NCBI RefSeq assembly: GCF_004216715.1
Contig: NZ_SGXG01000001.1
Span: 2,175,001-2,239,000 of the forward strand
DNA from: Cecembia calidifontis
GTDB taxonomy: Bacteria; Bacteroidota; Bacteroidia; Cytophagales; Cyclobacteriaceae
Direction: 5' to 3'
DNA: 64,000 bases
A program made the translations under genes and the position numbers. This document shows, in pieces, positions 8,811-17,876 of this stretch. The number at the start of each line of letters is the position of its first letter. Position 1 is the first letter of the stretch. The notes beneath the pieces are model-generated. The model did not search any database, was not told the DNA's origin, and saw only the letters and a list, made by a program, of their open reading frames with translations.

Positions 8811-9431
8811 ATGCAAAAAAGAAATATTTTAATTATTGGTATTTTCGTAGTGGTGGGGCTGGCATTCTGGTACACTTTGACCAGGTCCACCGATGAAGAG
8901 ATTTATGTAGAAAACATTCAAAAAGAGCGGGAAAGGCAGTTTAGGTTTCTGAAGTTCAACCTGGATTCCCCCTTAGAGGACCATCAAAAAAGTGAGCTGA
9001 CTTCTTTGAGTTTTTATCCCATTGATATGTCTTACAGGGTGAGGGCCAAGATGGTTCCTGCAGAAGACAGGAGGATGCTCGAAATTCCTATGACGGATGG
9101 TACTGTTGAAAAATACCTCAAGCACTCTTATGCCGAATTTCAGTTAAATGGTCAACCCCTGCGGCTATTGTTATTGCAGGCAGCCAAAGAATCCGATAAA
9201 AGGAATTTTTTCCTGGCCTTTGCTGATGACACCAGCGGAGAGGAGACCTATGGAGGTGGAAGGTATATCAATCTGCGGCAGGATGGCAAAAACAGCATTA
9301 CCATTGACTTTAATATGGCCTATAACCCCTATTGTGCCTATAATCCCGATTACGCTTGTCCATTGCCTCCCAGAGAAAATATTTTGGAGATCCCCATAAG
9401 GGCAGGGGAGAAGGATTATAAGAAGGATTGA
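8811..9431 (+). CDS. DUF1684-domain protein
   Basis: 206 aa with one N-terminal hydrophobic segment (residues 5-22), so it is membrane-anchored or exported. The C-terminal half carries the DUF1684 signature: FADDTSGEETYGGGRY, DFNMAYNPYCAYNP and CPLPPRENILEIPI. The family is common in Bacteroidota and has no known biochemical function. It is 2 bases downstream of radC, but a link between the two roles is not evident. Confidence 0.85.
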   Translation: MQKRNILIIGIFVVVGLAFWYTLTRSTDEEIYVENIQKERERQFRFLKFNLDSPLEDHQKSELTSLSFYPIDMSYRVRAKMVPAEDRRMLEIPMTDGTVEKYLKHSYAEFQLNGQPLRLLLLQAAKESDKRNFFLAFADDTSGEETYGGGRYINLRQDGKNSITIDFNMAYNPYCAYNPDYACPLPPRENILEIPIRAGEKDYKKD

Positions 9432-9545
9432 GGGGAGAAGCGAGAGACGAGAGACGAGAAGAGAGACTTTAAAGACAAGAATAAAGAAGCAAGAAGCAAG
9501 AGACAAGAATCAACAGTACGAAGTACTAAGTACCATGTACCAAGT
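9432..9545 (+). repeat. Purine-rich GAGACGAGA-type repeat tract
   Basis: Directly after the DUF1684 stop comes a run of degenerate units such as GAGAGACGAGA and AAGAAGCAAGAGACAAGAA, then ACTAAGTACCATGTACCAAGT. Similar tracts follow the stops of hslU (49361) and lutC (54462 downward), so this is a dispersed 3'-flank repeat and not a gene. Confidence 0.6.
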
Positions 9546-9625
9546 AATTTTGGATTTCGAATTGGGATTTGGGAACAATTGAGATTTAATTGGTGACATT
9601 AAGTTAATTTTCTAAGATGTTGAGA

Positions 9626-9737
9626 TTGAAACCCCGAAAGGGATTTAATCCCATTAGTGTAATAGCCCCAGGTAAACCAGGTGGTTGAAGGTGATGTTAA
9701 TTTTTGATCATCCCAACCCTAAAGGGGTTGAATTATT
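9626..9737. repeat. MITE/REP-like element with imperfect terminal inverted repeats
   Basis: About 112 bases bounded by ATTGAAACCCCGAAAGGG and its imperfect inverse CCCTAAAGGGGTTGAAT. The middle has smaller complementary stretches (CCAGGTAAACCAGGTGG). No reading frame is seen. The layout suggests a small non-autonomous repeat mobilised in trans; this is inference from structure. Confidence 0.5.
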
Positions 9738-9814
9738 TTGGGAAAAGAACAAAAAGTGTCAAGAAAAATCAGGACGTGATGCTCAAGGTAGTCCGAAGTC
9801 CAGTCAATTTCCCT

Positions 9815-10369
9815 TCAAAAACTTTTACCCAAACTGATCCCACCCCAAAGAGGAAAGAAAACAGGTGGAGGGCTTACATCCAAATTAAGATTGAAACCTG
9901 GTGTATAACCAATGCGGAAAAAGAATCCTCCTTCCGGTTTTTGGTACCGATATCCAAGCCTGAAGAAGATTAATGAATTAAAAGAAACATTTTCCTGAAG
10001 GGTATTAGTTTCATTATCAAGGCTTATGCTTTGTGCAGTGAACAAGGAAGTGCCTGTTCCTAGTTCAAGATGGTGGCTTGTTTTTCCCAAAAGAACGCTA
10101 GCTTCGATTGGAATGAGAGGCGTCCAGTGTGTAGTAGTAACTTGTTTGACATACGAGAAACCTGCACTTCCCGAAAATTTATATGCACCTTTTTGATTAA
10201 AAATGCGGCTATAATTGATGCTGTATAAAAATCCGTTTCCACCAAGTTCCGCATAAATTGAATTCTTGGCTGTAATTACATCAGCCTTTTCCTGTGCTGA
10301 TACTTGGTTTATGACACCACATGTAAAAAGTAGAATTAACAGTAGCGAGATTTTATTTGAGATTCTCAT
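9815..10369 (-). CDS. Small outer-membrane beta-barrel protein, copy 1
   Basis: 184 aa with a signal peptide ending SAQ (residues 1-26). The rest is alternating hydrophobic strands rich in Gly/Tyr/Phe, ending in the aromatic C-terminal strand GGISLGKSF. This looks like an eight-stranded outer-membrane barrel; no named family is recognised. It lies 37 bases downstream of the PKD-like gene and has a clear paralogue at 12062-12643 in the same relative place. A partner or anchor role for the secreted neighbour is inference. Confidence 0.7.
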   Translation of the reverse strand: MRISNKISLLLILLFTCGVINQVSAQEKADVITAKNSIYAELGGNGFLYSINYSRIFNQKGAYKFSGSAGFSYVKQVTTTHWTPLIPIEASVLLGKTSHHLELGTGTSLFTAQSISLDNETNTLQENVSFNSLIFFRLGYRYQKPEGGFFFRIGYTPGFNLNLDVSPPPVFFPLWGGISLGKSF

Positions 10370-10406
10370 GATAGAAATGGTTTTATGACTAATAGAAATC
10401 TATAGG

Positions 10407-11708
10407 TTAGTTTATTTTAATCTGTTTTCTTAAAATTTCATTGCCAAAGTGAATATGAAGAAAATAGGTGCCTGGTTTAAAATTATATGTTTCCATTCGG
10501 ATTTTTCCTGATTTGGAAATTTCTTCTTTTACTATTTTTTGGTCTATGTCAAAAATTTCTATTAAAAACTCAGGTAAATTTTCAGCTTTTAAATCCTTGA
10601 ATTCAATGTCTGATTTAATTACATCAGACCAGTCATATTCCACATTTAATTCTCCATCCGAAGGATTGGGATATATTTTGAAATTCTCCGCCATCATAAA
10701 GTTGCAGTTCATACCAGGGAAAGTTGTGATTCCTGTCAATTGGGAAGGACCACACCCGTTATTTACTGATACCCGTACAGGACCGTAAGAATTGTTATTT
10801 GATGGAACAAAAAGTCGAATCGTATTCTGGGAGGTGTTTTGAACTATCCACCCCGAAGGATAAGTCCAACTGTATGAATAATTACTTTGGTGTCCCTGTG
10901 GAACGTTAGCTGTGTAAGTATAAGCATTACCATTACATATCTGAACTGCACCTTGTACCTGAACTACCGAGGAATTAAACGGGCCAATTGTGATACTATA
11001 GTTTCTTGGGTCACTAAGAAATGAATTATTAGGAGGAGGTGCTGTACTTTGGGGTTTGGGTATAGTTGCTTGGATTGAAATGTTATAGGTGCCGTTTGGA
11101 GTATTTGCCGGAGGAGTAATTTCTGCCGTATTACCATGTCCAAAAAATGTATCTCCACCTCCGTTAATGCTCCAACCGGCTGGCGCAGTCCAATAGTACT
11201 CATAATGGTAAACACAAGCTGGGTCACTCATGTCAAGTCCAGGATAGCTTTCAAATGACAAAGTTTGGCCAGGGCTGCAAATTAAATTTGGGCCTGTTAT
11301 TGGATTTGGCATTTTAACTGAAGAATTAACATTAATTGTTCCAGTAACAGTTCCAAATATACTACAGCCTGAACCAGTGAATTGTACTGTGTATTGGCCA
11401 ACATCTAAGAAATTATAATTAAAACTATTACCATTACCACCAGCAATAGCAAATCCATCATCTATAACCCACCATTGCCACATAAAACAATTAACCACAG
11501 ACCCAAACTGTCGAAATTCAGCACTGTAATGGTGTCCACTTGGACCACCGGGAATAGGTGAGGTATTGTTGGGGCAAACTTCAGTCGGACCACTAATAAT
11601 AACACCGTTTTGAGCAAATGAAGTAAAAATAAAAACCATACAAAAGTTAATCATAAAAAATACCTTTAAAAGGTTAAGATATAACTTTATAAGGTTGAAC
11701 CCTTTCAT
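10407..11708 (-). CDS. PKD-like secreted protein with type IX sorting domain, copy 1
   Basis: 433 aa. A long hydrophobic N-terminus ends TSFAQ (signal peptide, cleavage near residue 33). The body has Ig/PKD-like repeats (ISGPTEVCPNN, ITGPNLICSPGQ, VQGAVQICNGNAYTY), and the last 85 residues or so form a Por-secretion type A tail (FKIYPNPSDGELNV ... GTYFLHI). The protein should cross the outer membrane by the type IX system. It is nearly identical to the copy at 12682-13989, except for a diverged stretch around residues 50-115 that includes the change FMWQWW to SWWQWW. First gene of a two-gene unit with the barrel. Confidence 0.82.
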   Translation of the reverse strand: MKGFNLIKLYLNLLKVFFMINFCMVFIFTSFAQNGVIISGPTEVCPNNTSPIPGGPSGHHYSAEFRQFGSVVNCFMWQWWVIDDGFAIAGGNGNSFNYNFLDVGQYTVQFTGSGCSIFGTVTGTINVNSSVKMPNPITGPNLICSPGQTLSFESYPGLDMSDPACVYHYEYYWTAPAGWSINGGGDTFFGHGNTAEITPPANTPNGTYNISIQATIPKPQSTAPPPNNSFLSDPRNYSITIGPFNSSVVQVQGAVQICNGNAYTYTANVPQGHQSNYSYSWTYPSGWIVQNTSQNTIRLFVPSNNNSYGPVRVSVNNGCGPSQLTGITTFPGMNCNFMMAENFKIYPNPSDGELNVEYDWSDVIKSDIEFKDLKAENLPEFLIEIFDIDQKIVKEEISKSGKIRMETYNFKPGTYFLHIHFGNEILRKQIKIN

Positions 11709-11770
11709 AATATGTATATTTGAATTTTAAACAAGTATAAAGAATAAAAATTTAAAATGCAAGTACTTTT

Positions 11771-11984
11771 AGTTGATTTTGGAGTTAATTTTCATCGATA
11801 CGCTTTTCTTAAAGAAAAAATAATATTTAGTGGTGAATACATTTTAAAAAATGAATTACCGTTTGGAATTTTATCGAGATAAAAGATTTTAAGACATTAA
11901 GAATGGCACATTTAATTTATAGTTTAAAACATTAGGTTATCTTGTTTGTTTTTATTTTAATTTTTGCTTTTTAAATTTTTCAGG
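11771..11984. repeat. Duplicated leader region, intact copy
   Basis: Non-coding AT-rich upstream region of the first PKD gene. It is closely matched by 14050-14114 joined to 15132-15398, including AATTACCGTTTGGAATTTTA and the terminal TTTTTCAGG. TAATATTTA at 11821-11829 is present once here, so this is the unoccupied form of the site holding the IS982 copy in the other repeat. Confidence 0.75.
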
Positions 11985-12061
11985 TCATGAGAGCCAACTG
12001 GTACACACCAAGGAATTTAGGAACGCGGGTAAGTAGAATTAATTCACAAAGATCTTATCCC

Positions 12062-12643
12062 TCAAAAACTTTTTCCAAAGCTGATCCCTACACTGAATGG
12101 AACAAATTGAACTGTTTCTTGTGCAAATTCGAAGCTCGTAAAATCAACCCTGGGAGTATATCCTGCCCTGAAAAAAAATCCTCCTTCAGGTTTTTGATAC
12201 CTATAGCCGATCCTCATAGTTACAGATGTGTCCCAATGTACTATTTCCCGTATATATGTCGGAGGAAATTCTGGATCAAACCAATATTTACGATTCTGAA
12301 AAACATAACTACCTATCCCTAATTCCAAATGATGCCGTGACTTTCCCCAGAAAGCCGAGAATTCGACAGGGATCACAGGTGACCAGAAATTAGGGTAAAA
12401 GGGTTCAAAACCTTTCAGGGGTATCATTGAAAAACCTAAGCCTCCCATTAGTTTTAACTTGTCTTTTTGATAAAAAATCCTGCCATAATTCACAGCATAT
12501 AAACCTGCATTTCCCAATAGTTCCGCATAAACTACATTCTTGGCTGTAAAAACTTCAGCCTCTTCCTGGGCAGCTACATGGTTTGAAAAACCGGAAATTA
12601 CAAACAAAATAAAAAGCGACGAGATATTTTTTAAAATTTTCAT
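12062..12643 (-). CDS. Small outer-membrane beta-barrel protein, copy 2
   Basis: 193 aa paralogue of the barrel at 9815-10369. It has a signal peptide ending VAAQ, a shared EVFTAKNVVYAELLGN segment, the shared YRYQKPEGGFFFRAGYTP strand pair and a C-terminal GISFGKSF. The two barrels have diverged far more than their PKD neighbours. It lies 38 bases downstream of the second PKD gene. No named family is recognised. Confidence 0.7.
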   Translation of the reverse strand: MKILKNISSLFILFVISGFSNHVAAQEEAEVFTAKNVVYAELLGNAGLYAVNYGRIFYQKDKLKLMGGLGFSMIPLKGFEPFYPNFWSPVIPVEFSAFWGKSRHHLELGIGSYVFQNRKYWFDPEFPPTYIREIVHWDTSVTMRIGYRYQKPEGGFFFRAGYTPRVDFTSFEFAQETVQFVPFSVGISFGKSF

Positions 12644-12681
12644 ACTAGATTAAGCTATAATTAGTTGTAGAAATCATGCAG

Positions 12682-13989
12682 TTACTTTATCTTGATCTGT
12701 TTTCTTAAAATTTCATTGCCAAAGTGAATATGAAGAAAATAGGTGCCTGATTTAAAATTATATGTTTCCATTCGGATTTTTCCTGATTTGGAAATTTCTT
12801 CTTTTACTATTTTTTGGTCTATGTCAAAAATTTCTATTAAAAACTCAGGTAAATTTTCAGCTTTTAAATCCTTGAATTCAATGTCTGATTTAATTACATT
12901 AGACCAGTCATATTCCACATTTAATTCTCCATCCGAAGGATTGGGATATATTTTGAAATTCTCCGCCATCATAAAGTTGCAGTTCATACCAGGGAAAGTT
13001 GTGATTCCTGTCAATTGGGAAGGACCACACCCATTATTTACTGATACCCGTACAGGGCCATAAGAATTGTTATTTGATGGAACAAAAAGTCGAATCGTAT
13101 TCTGGGAGGTGTTTTGAACTATCCATCCCGAAGGATAAGCCCAACTGTATGAATAATTATTTTGGTGTCCCTGTGGAACGTTAGCTGTGTAAGTATAAGC
13201 ATTGCCATTACATATCTGAACTGCACCTTGTACCTGAACTACCGAGGAATTAAACGGGCCAATTGTTATACTATAGTTTCTTGGCTCACTAAGAAATGAA
13301 TTATTAGGAGGAGGTGCTGTACTTTGGGGTTTGGGTATAGTTGCTTGGATTGAAATATTATAGGTGCCGTTTGGAGTATTTGCCGGAGGAGTAATTTCTG
13401 CTGTATTACCATGTCCAAAAAATGTATCTCCACCTCCATTAATGCTCCAACCGGCTGGCGCAGTCCAATAGTACTCATAATGGTAAACACAAGCTGGGTC
13501 ACTCATGTCAAGTCCAGGATAGCTTTCAAATGACAAAGTTTGGCCAGGGCTGCAAATTAAATTTGGGCCTGTTATTGGATTTGGCATTTTAACTGAAACG
13601 TTGATGTTAATAGTTTTTGTAAAATTAGTTGGACCATTTAGGCCACAACCACTTGCGGTAAATTGGACTGTGTATTGACCAACATCTAAGAAATTATAAT
13701 TAAAATTATTTCCTTGGCCTCCCGCTATAACAAATCCATCATCAATAACCCACCATTGCCACCAACTACAATTAACCACAGACCCAAACTGTCGAAATTC
13801 AGCACTGTAATGGTGTCCACTTGGACCACCGGGAATAGGTGAGGTATTGTTGGGGCAAACTTCAGTCGGGCCACTAATAATAACACCGTTTTGAGCAAAT
13901 GAAGTAAAAATAAAAACCATACAAAAGTTAATCATAAAAAATACCTTTAAAAGGTTAAGTTGTAACTTTATAAGGTAAAAGCCTTTCAT
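12682..13989 (-). CDS. PKD-like secreted protein with type IX sorting domain, copy 2
   Basis: 435 aa, start ATG at 13989 chosen to match copy 1 (the frame extends to 14043). Signal peptide, PKD-like repeats and type A sorting tail are as in copy 1. From about residue 118 to the end the two genes differ at only a few bases, while residues 50-117 differ clearly (GSGCSIFGTVTG versus ASGCGLNGPTNFT). That mosaic fits duplication with later gene conversion, or selection on one exposed region. Confidence 0.82.
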   Translation of the reverse strand: MKGFYLIKLQLNLLKVFFMINFCMVFIFTSFAQNGVIISGPTEVCPNNTSPIPGGPSGHHYSAEFRQFGSVVNCSWWQWWVIDDGFVIAGGQGNNFNYNFLDVGQYTVQFTASGCGLNGPTNFTKTININVSVKMPNPITGPNLICSPGQTLSFESYPGLDMSDPACVYHYEYYWTAPAGWSINGGGDTFFGHGNTAEITPPANTPNGTYNISIQATIPKPQSTAPPPNNSFLSEPRNYSITIGPFNSSVVQVQGAVQICNGNAYTYTANVPQGHQNNYSYSWAYPSGWIVQNTSQNTIRLFVPSNNNSYGPVRVSVNNGCGPSQLTGITTFPGMNCNFMMAENFKIYPNPSDGELNVEYDWSNVIKSDIEFKDLKAENLPEFLIEIFDIDQKIVKEEISKSGKIRMETYNFKSGTYFLHIHFGNEILRKQIKIK

Positions 13990-14049
13990 AATATGAATAT
14001 TTAAATTATGAAATAAATTTACAGAATAAAATTTAAAATGCAAGCAGTT

Positions 14050-14114
14050 TTAGTTGATTTTGTAATTAATTTTCTTCCTTGAGCTTTTCTTAAAGAAAAA
14101 ATAAATAATATTTA
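14050..14114. repeat. Duplicated leader region, left part of the interrupted copy
   Basis: Matches 11771-11829 of the intact leader, with a few substitutions, and ends in TAATATTTA (14106-14114), the left copy of the target duplication of the IS982 insertion. Confidence 0.65.
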
Positions 14115-15130
14115 TCCGTTGTGCTAATTAAATAATTGCAACCTTTAAGTTATTTATTGGTCGGTTGAATTCAAATTTATCGATAAACTGTATGAGGGTA
14201 AGTGCTGTTATTTTGACAAGAATTCTTTTTCTGAATCCATTGAATGTTTTGGCATAATTCCTTCTGATCAAGAACTGGTCACATAGCTGTGAATAAAGAG
14301 TTTCCAATCTTTTCCTTGCCTTCCTGAATATCCAAGGCTGTTTGAAATGGTTCTTTTGGTTTGACCTAATGGGAGTCTCAAGCCTAATATCTGCTGTATG
14401 GAAAAGTTCAAGCTGAATAGATGAAGACAAATAGCCTTTGTTACCAATGAGCACACAATCAGATAGTTGGGAGTTAATTTCCTGAAGGAATGTCGGATCA
14501 TAGACATTGGCTTTGGTGAGCTCGATAGACTGGAAAACACCGTTCACTGAGCATACTCCCTGTATCTTATAGCCAAAAAAGTACATTTTCTGGGAGGCAC
14601 AGTAACCTTTTTCAGGAGATGTCTCATAGGCTTCTGAACAGATTTTGGAACGTTTTTCTCTCGAGAGTTTACATACTTCCAAGGGCATTGAGTCAATGAT
14701 AAAGTAATCCTCGAATTCCAGAAACCGTTCTGAAAGCCTTCTCCTGACAAGATCAATAACTCCGAAAAGGGCCTTTTTCCTTCTGTTGTACCTTGATCTG
14801 TCAATGATGTTTGGAAAAGAAGTTGAATAATCAGACCTGATCTTATTGAAAAGCCAGTTTTCACTGTCACAAGACATGTATTCAGCAGTCAGGCTTAACG
14901 CAATTACTTCTAAATCAGAGAATTCAGGCATTGGTCCTGGTCTGGAAAGATTGCCGGAAATGTCAAAAACAGATAAATTGAGAGATTTGATAGTTTAGAA
15001 AACTTTGTCGGAATTAGACTTAATATCGTGCATGGGCTTGTTTTAGTAGGTTCTTGTAAGCAACCTTAATTTATTAAAAATCAAGCTGATGCACATATTA
15101 TTTATACATAGTTTCAACTAGAACAATGGG
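14115..15130. mobile_element. IS982-family insertion sequence (degenerate)
   Basis: About 1.0 kb. Imperfect terminal inverted repeats: left TCCGTTGTGCTAATT, right end read inward CCCATTGTTCTAGTT. It is flanked by TAATATTTA at 14106-14114 and 15132-15140, a 9-base target duplication. The paralogous leader at 11821 has a single copy of the target, which confirms the junctions. It carries one transposase gene with two inactivating changes. Confidence 0.78.
14128..15033 (-). pseudogene. IS982-family transposase, probably inactive
   Basis: The full frame starts at ATG 15033 and would give about 301 aa, the usual IS982 length, but codon 13 is TAA (14997-14995). Translation could restart only at ATG 14931, giving 267 aa (MPEFSDLEVIALSL). 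In the DDE core the first Asp is present (FIIDSMPLEV) and the Glu region is present (KRLETLYSQ), but the expected GDKGY motif reads GNKGY (codon at 14442-14440), a loss of the second catalytic Asp. The two lesions together suggest a dead copy; residue assignment comes from family knowledge. Confidence 0.75.
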
Positions 15131-15131
15131 T

Positions 15132-15398
15132 TAATATTTAGTGGAGAATACATTTTAAAAAATGAATTACCGTTTGGAATTTTATCGAGATAAAAGATTT
15201 TCAGATATTAAGAATGGTACATTTAATTTATAGTTTAAAACATTAGGATATCTTGTTTGTTTTTACTTTTATTTTAGTGATAAAGAATCACTAAAAGTTA
15301 AGTGCAGTTGTTTTTCTGGTTCAATTATATTTCATCTATTTACCTTTCTACTTTTTAGATATTTTTTATTTTAATTCTTGCTTTTTACATTTTTCAGG
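15132..15398. repeat. Duplicated leader region, right part of the interrupted copy
   Basis: Matches 11821-11984 of the intact leader, with an extra stretch of roughly 90 bases. The extra stretch holds a perfect inverted repeat, TTTTAGTGAT / ATCACTAAAA, at 15272-15296. Between the IS and pheT no gene is seen. Confidence 0.65.
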
Positions 15399-15427
15399 CA
15401 TCCACTTCTTAGCTAAGGCAATTCTCT

Positions 15428-15435
15428 TAAATTTG
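15428..15435 (+). promoter_or_regulatory. Candidate -7 element of the pheT operon
   Basis: TAAATTTG fits TAnnTTTG, 27 bases before the pheT ATG. The -33 region is weak (no TTTG at the expected spacing). Confidence 0.5.
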
Positions 15436-15462
15436 TGCCTTGTTCTGAACTGAAGAGTATAC

Positions 15463-17874
15463 ATGAAGATATCCGTCAATAGATTAAAGGATTTTATCCA
15501 TTTTGAAGAATCACCCAAAGAGATAGCAGCCCTTTTGACAGGGAGTGGATTGGAGGTCGAAGGCATCGAAATTTTTGAATCCATCCAAGGCGGTTTGGAT
15601 GGGGTAGTGATAGGAGAGGTGCTGACCTGTGAAAGGCATCCCAATGCGGATAAACTCAGCGTCACTACAGTGGATATTGGAGACCAGGTAGTTCCGATCG
15701 TATGTGGAGCTCCCAATGTAGCCAAAGGCCAGAAAGTGGTGGTGGCCAAAGAAGGCTGTACCTTATATCCCATTTCAGGTGAACCTTTCGAAATCAAGAA
15801 AGCAAAAATCCGTGGAGAAATGTCCCAGGGAATGATCTGTGCAGAGGATGAAATCGGTATAGGTGAAAGCCATGCCGGTATCATGGTTTTGGATACGGAT
15901 CTTCCTAATGGTACGCCGGCGTCTGAATATTTTGAGGTAGTCCGAGATCATGTACTGGAAATCGGTCTGACGCCCAACAGGGCCGATGCAGCTTCCCATT
16001 TGGGTGTGGCCCGTGATCTGAAAGCACTTTTAAAAAGGGAAATCTGTATCCCATCTGTGGAAGGGTTCAAATCGGACAATAATTCAAGGGTAATTCCTGT
16101 GACTGTGGAGGATGCCGCAGATTGCCCAAGATATGCGGGGTTGACCATTTCCAATGTGAAAGTCGGCCCTTCTCCGGAATGGTTGCAAAACTACCTTAAG
16201 GCTTTGGATCTGGAGCCGATCAACAATATCGTCGATATTACCAATTTTATTCTCCATGATTTGGGACAGCCCTTACATGCTTTTGATGCTGACAAGATCA
16301 GTGGAGGGAAAATCTTTGTAAAAAAACTTCCCAAAGACACAACCTTTGTCACTTTGGATGAAAAAGAGCGAAAGCTTTCGGGGGAAGAACTGATGATCTG
16401 TGATGAAAAAGGCGGGCTTTGTATAGCAGGTATTTTCGGGGGAAAAGACTCCGGTGTATCTGATGAAACCACTTCTATTTTCCTCGAATCAGCTTATTTC
16501 TCTCCCGATGTAATCCGAAAGGGTTCGCAGTTTCATGGGCTTAAAACCGATGCTTCTTTCCGTTTTGAAAGGGGAACAGATCCCAATATGCCGGTATATG
16601 CTCTGAAAAGAGCGGCGATGTTGATCCAGGAAATTGCAGGAGGGGAGATTTCTTCCGATATCATTGATGTTTATCCCCATCCTGTTAAGGATCGCGAGAT
16701 TGAAGTGAGTTTTGCCAATATCAAGAGATTGATCGGTAAAGAACTGCCCAAAGAACTGATCAAGGAAATACTGGAAAACCTTGAGATCCAATGTTTGGAG
16801 GAAACAGCAACACATCTGAAAGTATCCGTGAAGCCTTACCGGGTGGATGTGGAGAGAGAGGCGGATGTGATTGAGGAGATTTTGAGGATCTACGGATTTG
16901 ACAATGTGGAACTTTCCGAAAATCTAAAGGCCGATTATCTGGCCGAGCATCCTATTAAGGACTTCAACAAAATCCAATACAGGTTGAGCGAATTGCTGTC
17001 CTCTTTGGGTTACTATGAAATCATCACCAATTCCCTGACCAAGCCGGTTTATACCGAAAAATCCGGATACTTGGATCCGGGGCAAAACGTGGAGATTTAC
17101 AATAAACTTTCTGAAGATCTTGGTGTGATGCGCCAGACCCTCTTGTTTTCCGGATTGGAGGTTTTGGCCTACAATATCAACCGAAGACAAAAAGACCTTA
17201 AATTGTTCGAGTTCGGGACTGTTTATTCCAAAACTCAGGAAGGATATCAGGAAGGAAAACGATTGGCTTTGTTTTTGACGGGTGATACCGGGGCAGAAAG
17301 CTGGAGGCAAGTTTCCAAGGCGGTGTCCTTCCCGGATCTGTTTGCCGTGGTCGAACTGATTTTGGAAAAATTGGGGATCGACAATCCAGATGTGGAAATT
17401 GTACATTCAGCCCCATTTGATTATGCCTTGAAGTTAAGCATGGGCACCAAAGAACTTGGTCAAATTGGTTTGCTTCAAGAAGAAATTACCAAGTTGGCAG
17501 AGGTAAGGCAAGAAGTGCTTTATGCTGAGTTGGATTGGGATTTGCTGATGAAAAAGGCAAAAGGCTTGAAAAAGTACGTGGAAATTTCCAAATTCCCGGA
17601 AGTAAGAAGAGATCTGTCATTGGTAATTGACAAGTCGGTATCATTTGATCAGATCAAAAAAGTAGCCATCAAAGCTGGAGGAAAGCTATTGCAGCGTATC
17701 GGGGTATTTGATGTGTATCAGGGGGACAAAATCGAAGCAGGGAAAAAGGCCTATGCTTTGAGTTTTTACCTGCAGGATACTGAGCAGACCTTGACAGACA
17801 AAGTGATCGATAAGACCATGGGCAGATTAATCCAAAGCTTTGAAAACGAAGTAGGGGCATTTATCAGAAAATAA
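15463..17874 (+). CDS. pheT: Phenylalanine--tRNA ligase beta subunit
   Basis: 803 aa, the full length of bacterial PheT. Domains in order: tRNA-binding (EMAP/OB-like) domain at about 40-155 (GEVLTCERHPNADKL), B3/B4 editing domain at about 210-380 (NNIVDITNFILHDLGQPLHAFD), B5 at about 400-475, catalytic-like core, and C-terminal ferredoxin-fold anticodon-binding domain from about 705 (SKFPEVRRDLSLVID). With PheS (not in the window) it charges tRNA-Phe. Followed after 2 bases by the coiled-coil gene. Confidence 0.97.
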   Translation: MKISVNRLKDFIHFEESPKEIAALLTGSGLEVEGIEIFESIQGGLDGVVIGEVLTCERHPNADKLSVTTVDIGDQVVPIVCGAPNVAKGQKVVVAKEGCTLYPISGEPFEIKKAKIRGEMSQGMICAEDEIGIGESHAGIMVLDTDLPNGTPASEYFEVVRDHVLEIGLTPNRADAASHLGVARDLKALLKREICIPSVEGFKSDNNSRVIPVTVEDAADCPRYAGLTISNVKVGPSPEWLQNYLKALDLEPINNIVDITNFILHDLGQPLHAFDADKISGGKIFVKKLPKDTTFVTLDEKERKLSGEELMICDEKGGLCIAGIFGGKDSGVSDETTSIFLESAYFSPDVIRKGSQFHGLKTDASFRFERGTDPNMPVYALKRAAMLIQEIAGGEISSDIIDVYPHPVKDREIEVSFANIKRLIGKELPKELIKEILENLEIQCLEETATHLKVSVKPYRVDVEREADVIEEILRIYGFDNVELSENLKADYLAEHPIKDFNKIQYRLSELLSSLGYYEIITNSLTKPVYTEKSGYLDPGQNVEIYNKLSEDLGVMRQTLLFSGLEVLAYNINRRQKDLKLFEFGTVYSKTQEGYQEGKRLALFLTGDTGAESWRQVSKAVSFPDLFAVVELILEKLGIDNPDVEIVHSAPFDYALKLSMGTKELGQIGLLQEEITKLAEVRQEVLYAELDWDLLMKKAKGLKKYVEISKFPEVRRDLSLVIDKSVSFDQIKKVAIKAGGKLLQRIGVFDVYQGDKIEAGKKAYALSFYLQDTEQTLTDKVIDKTMGRLIQSFENEVGAFIRK

Positions 17875-17876
17875 CC

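Noticed and set aside
9432..9545. CRISPR-like array
   Set aside because: The units are degenerate and adjoining with no spacers of equal length; no cas gene is near.
10468..10788. Plus-strand frame repeated at 12743-13063
   Set aside because: It is a shadow of the duplicated PKD gene; it recurs only because the gene is duplicated.
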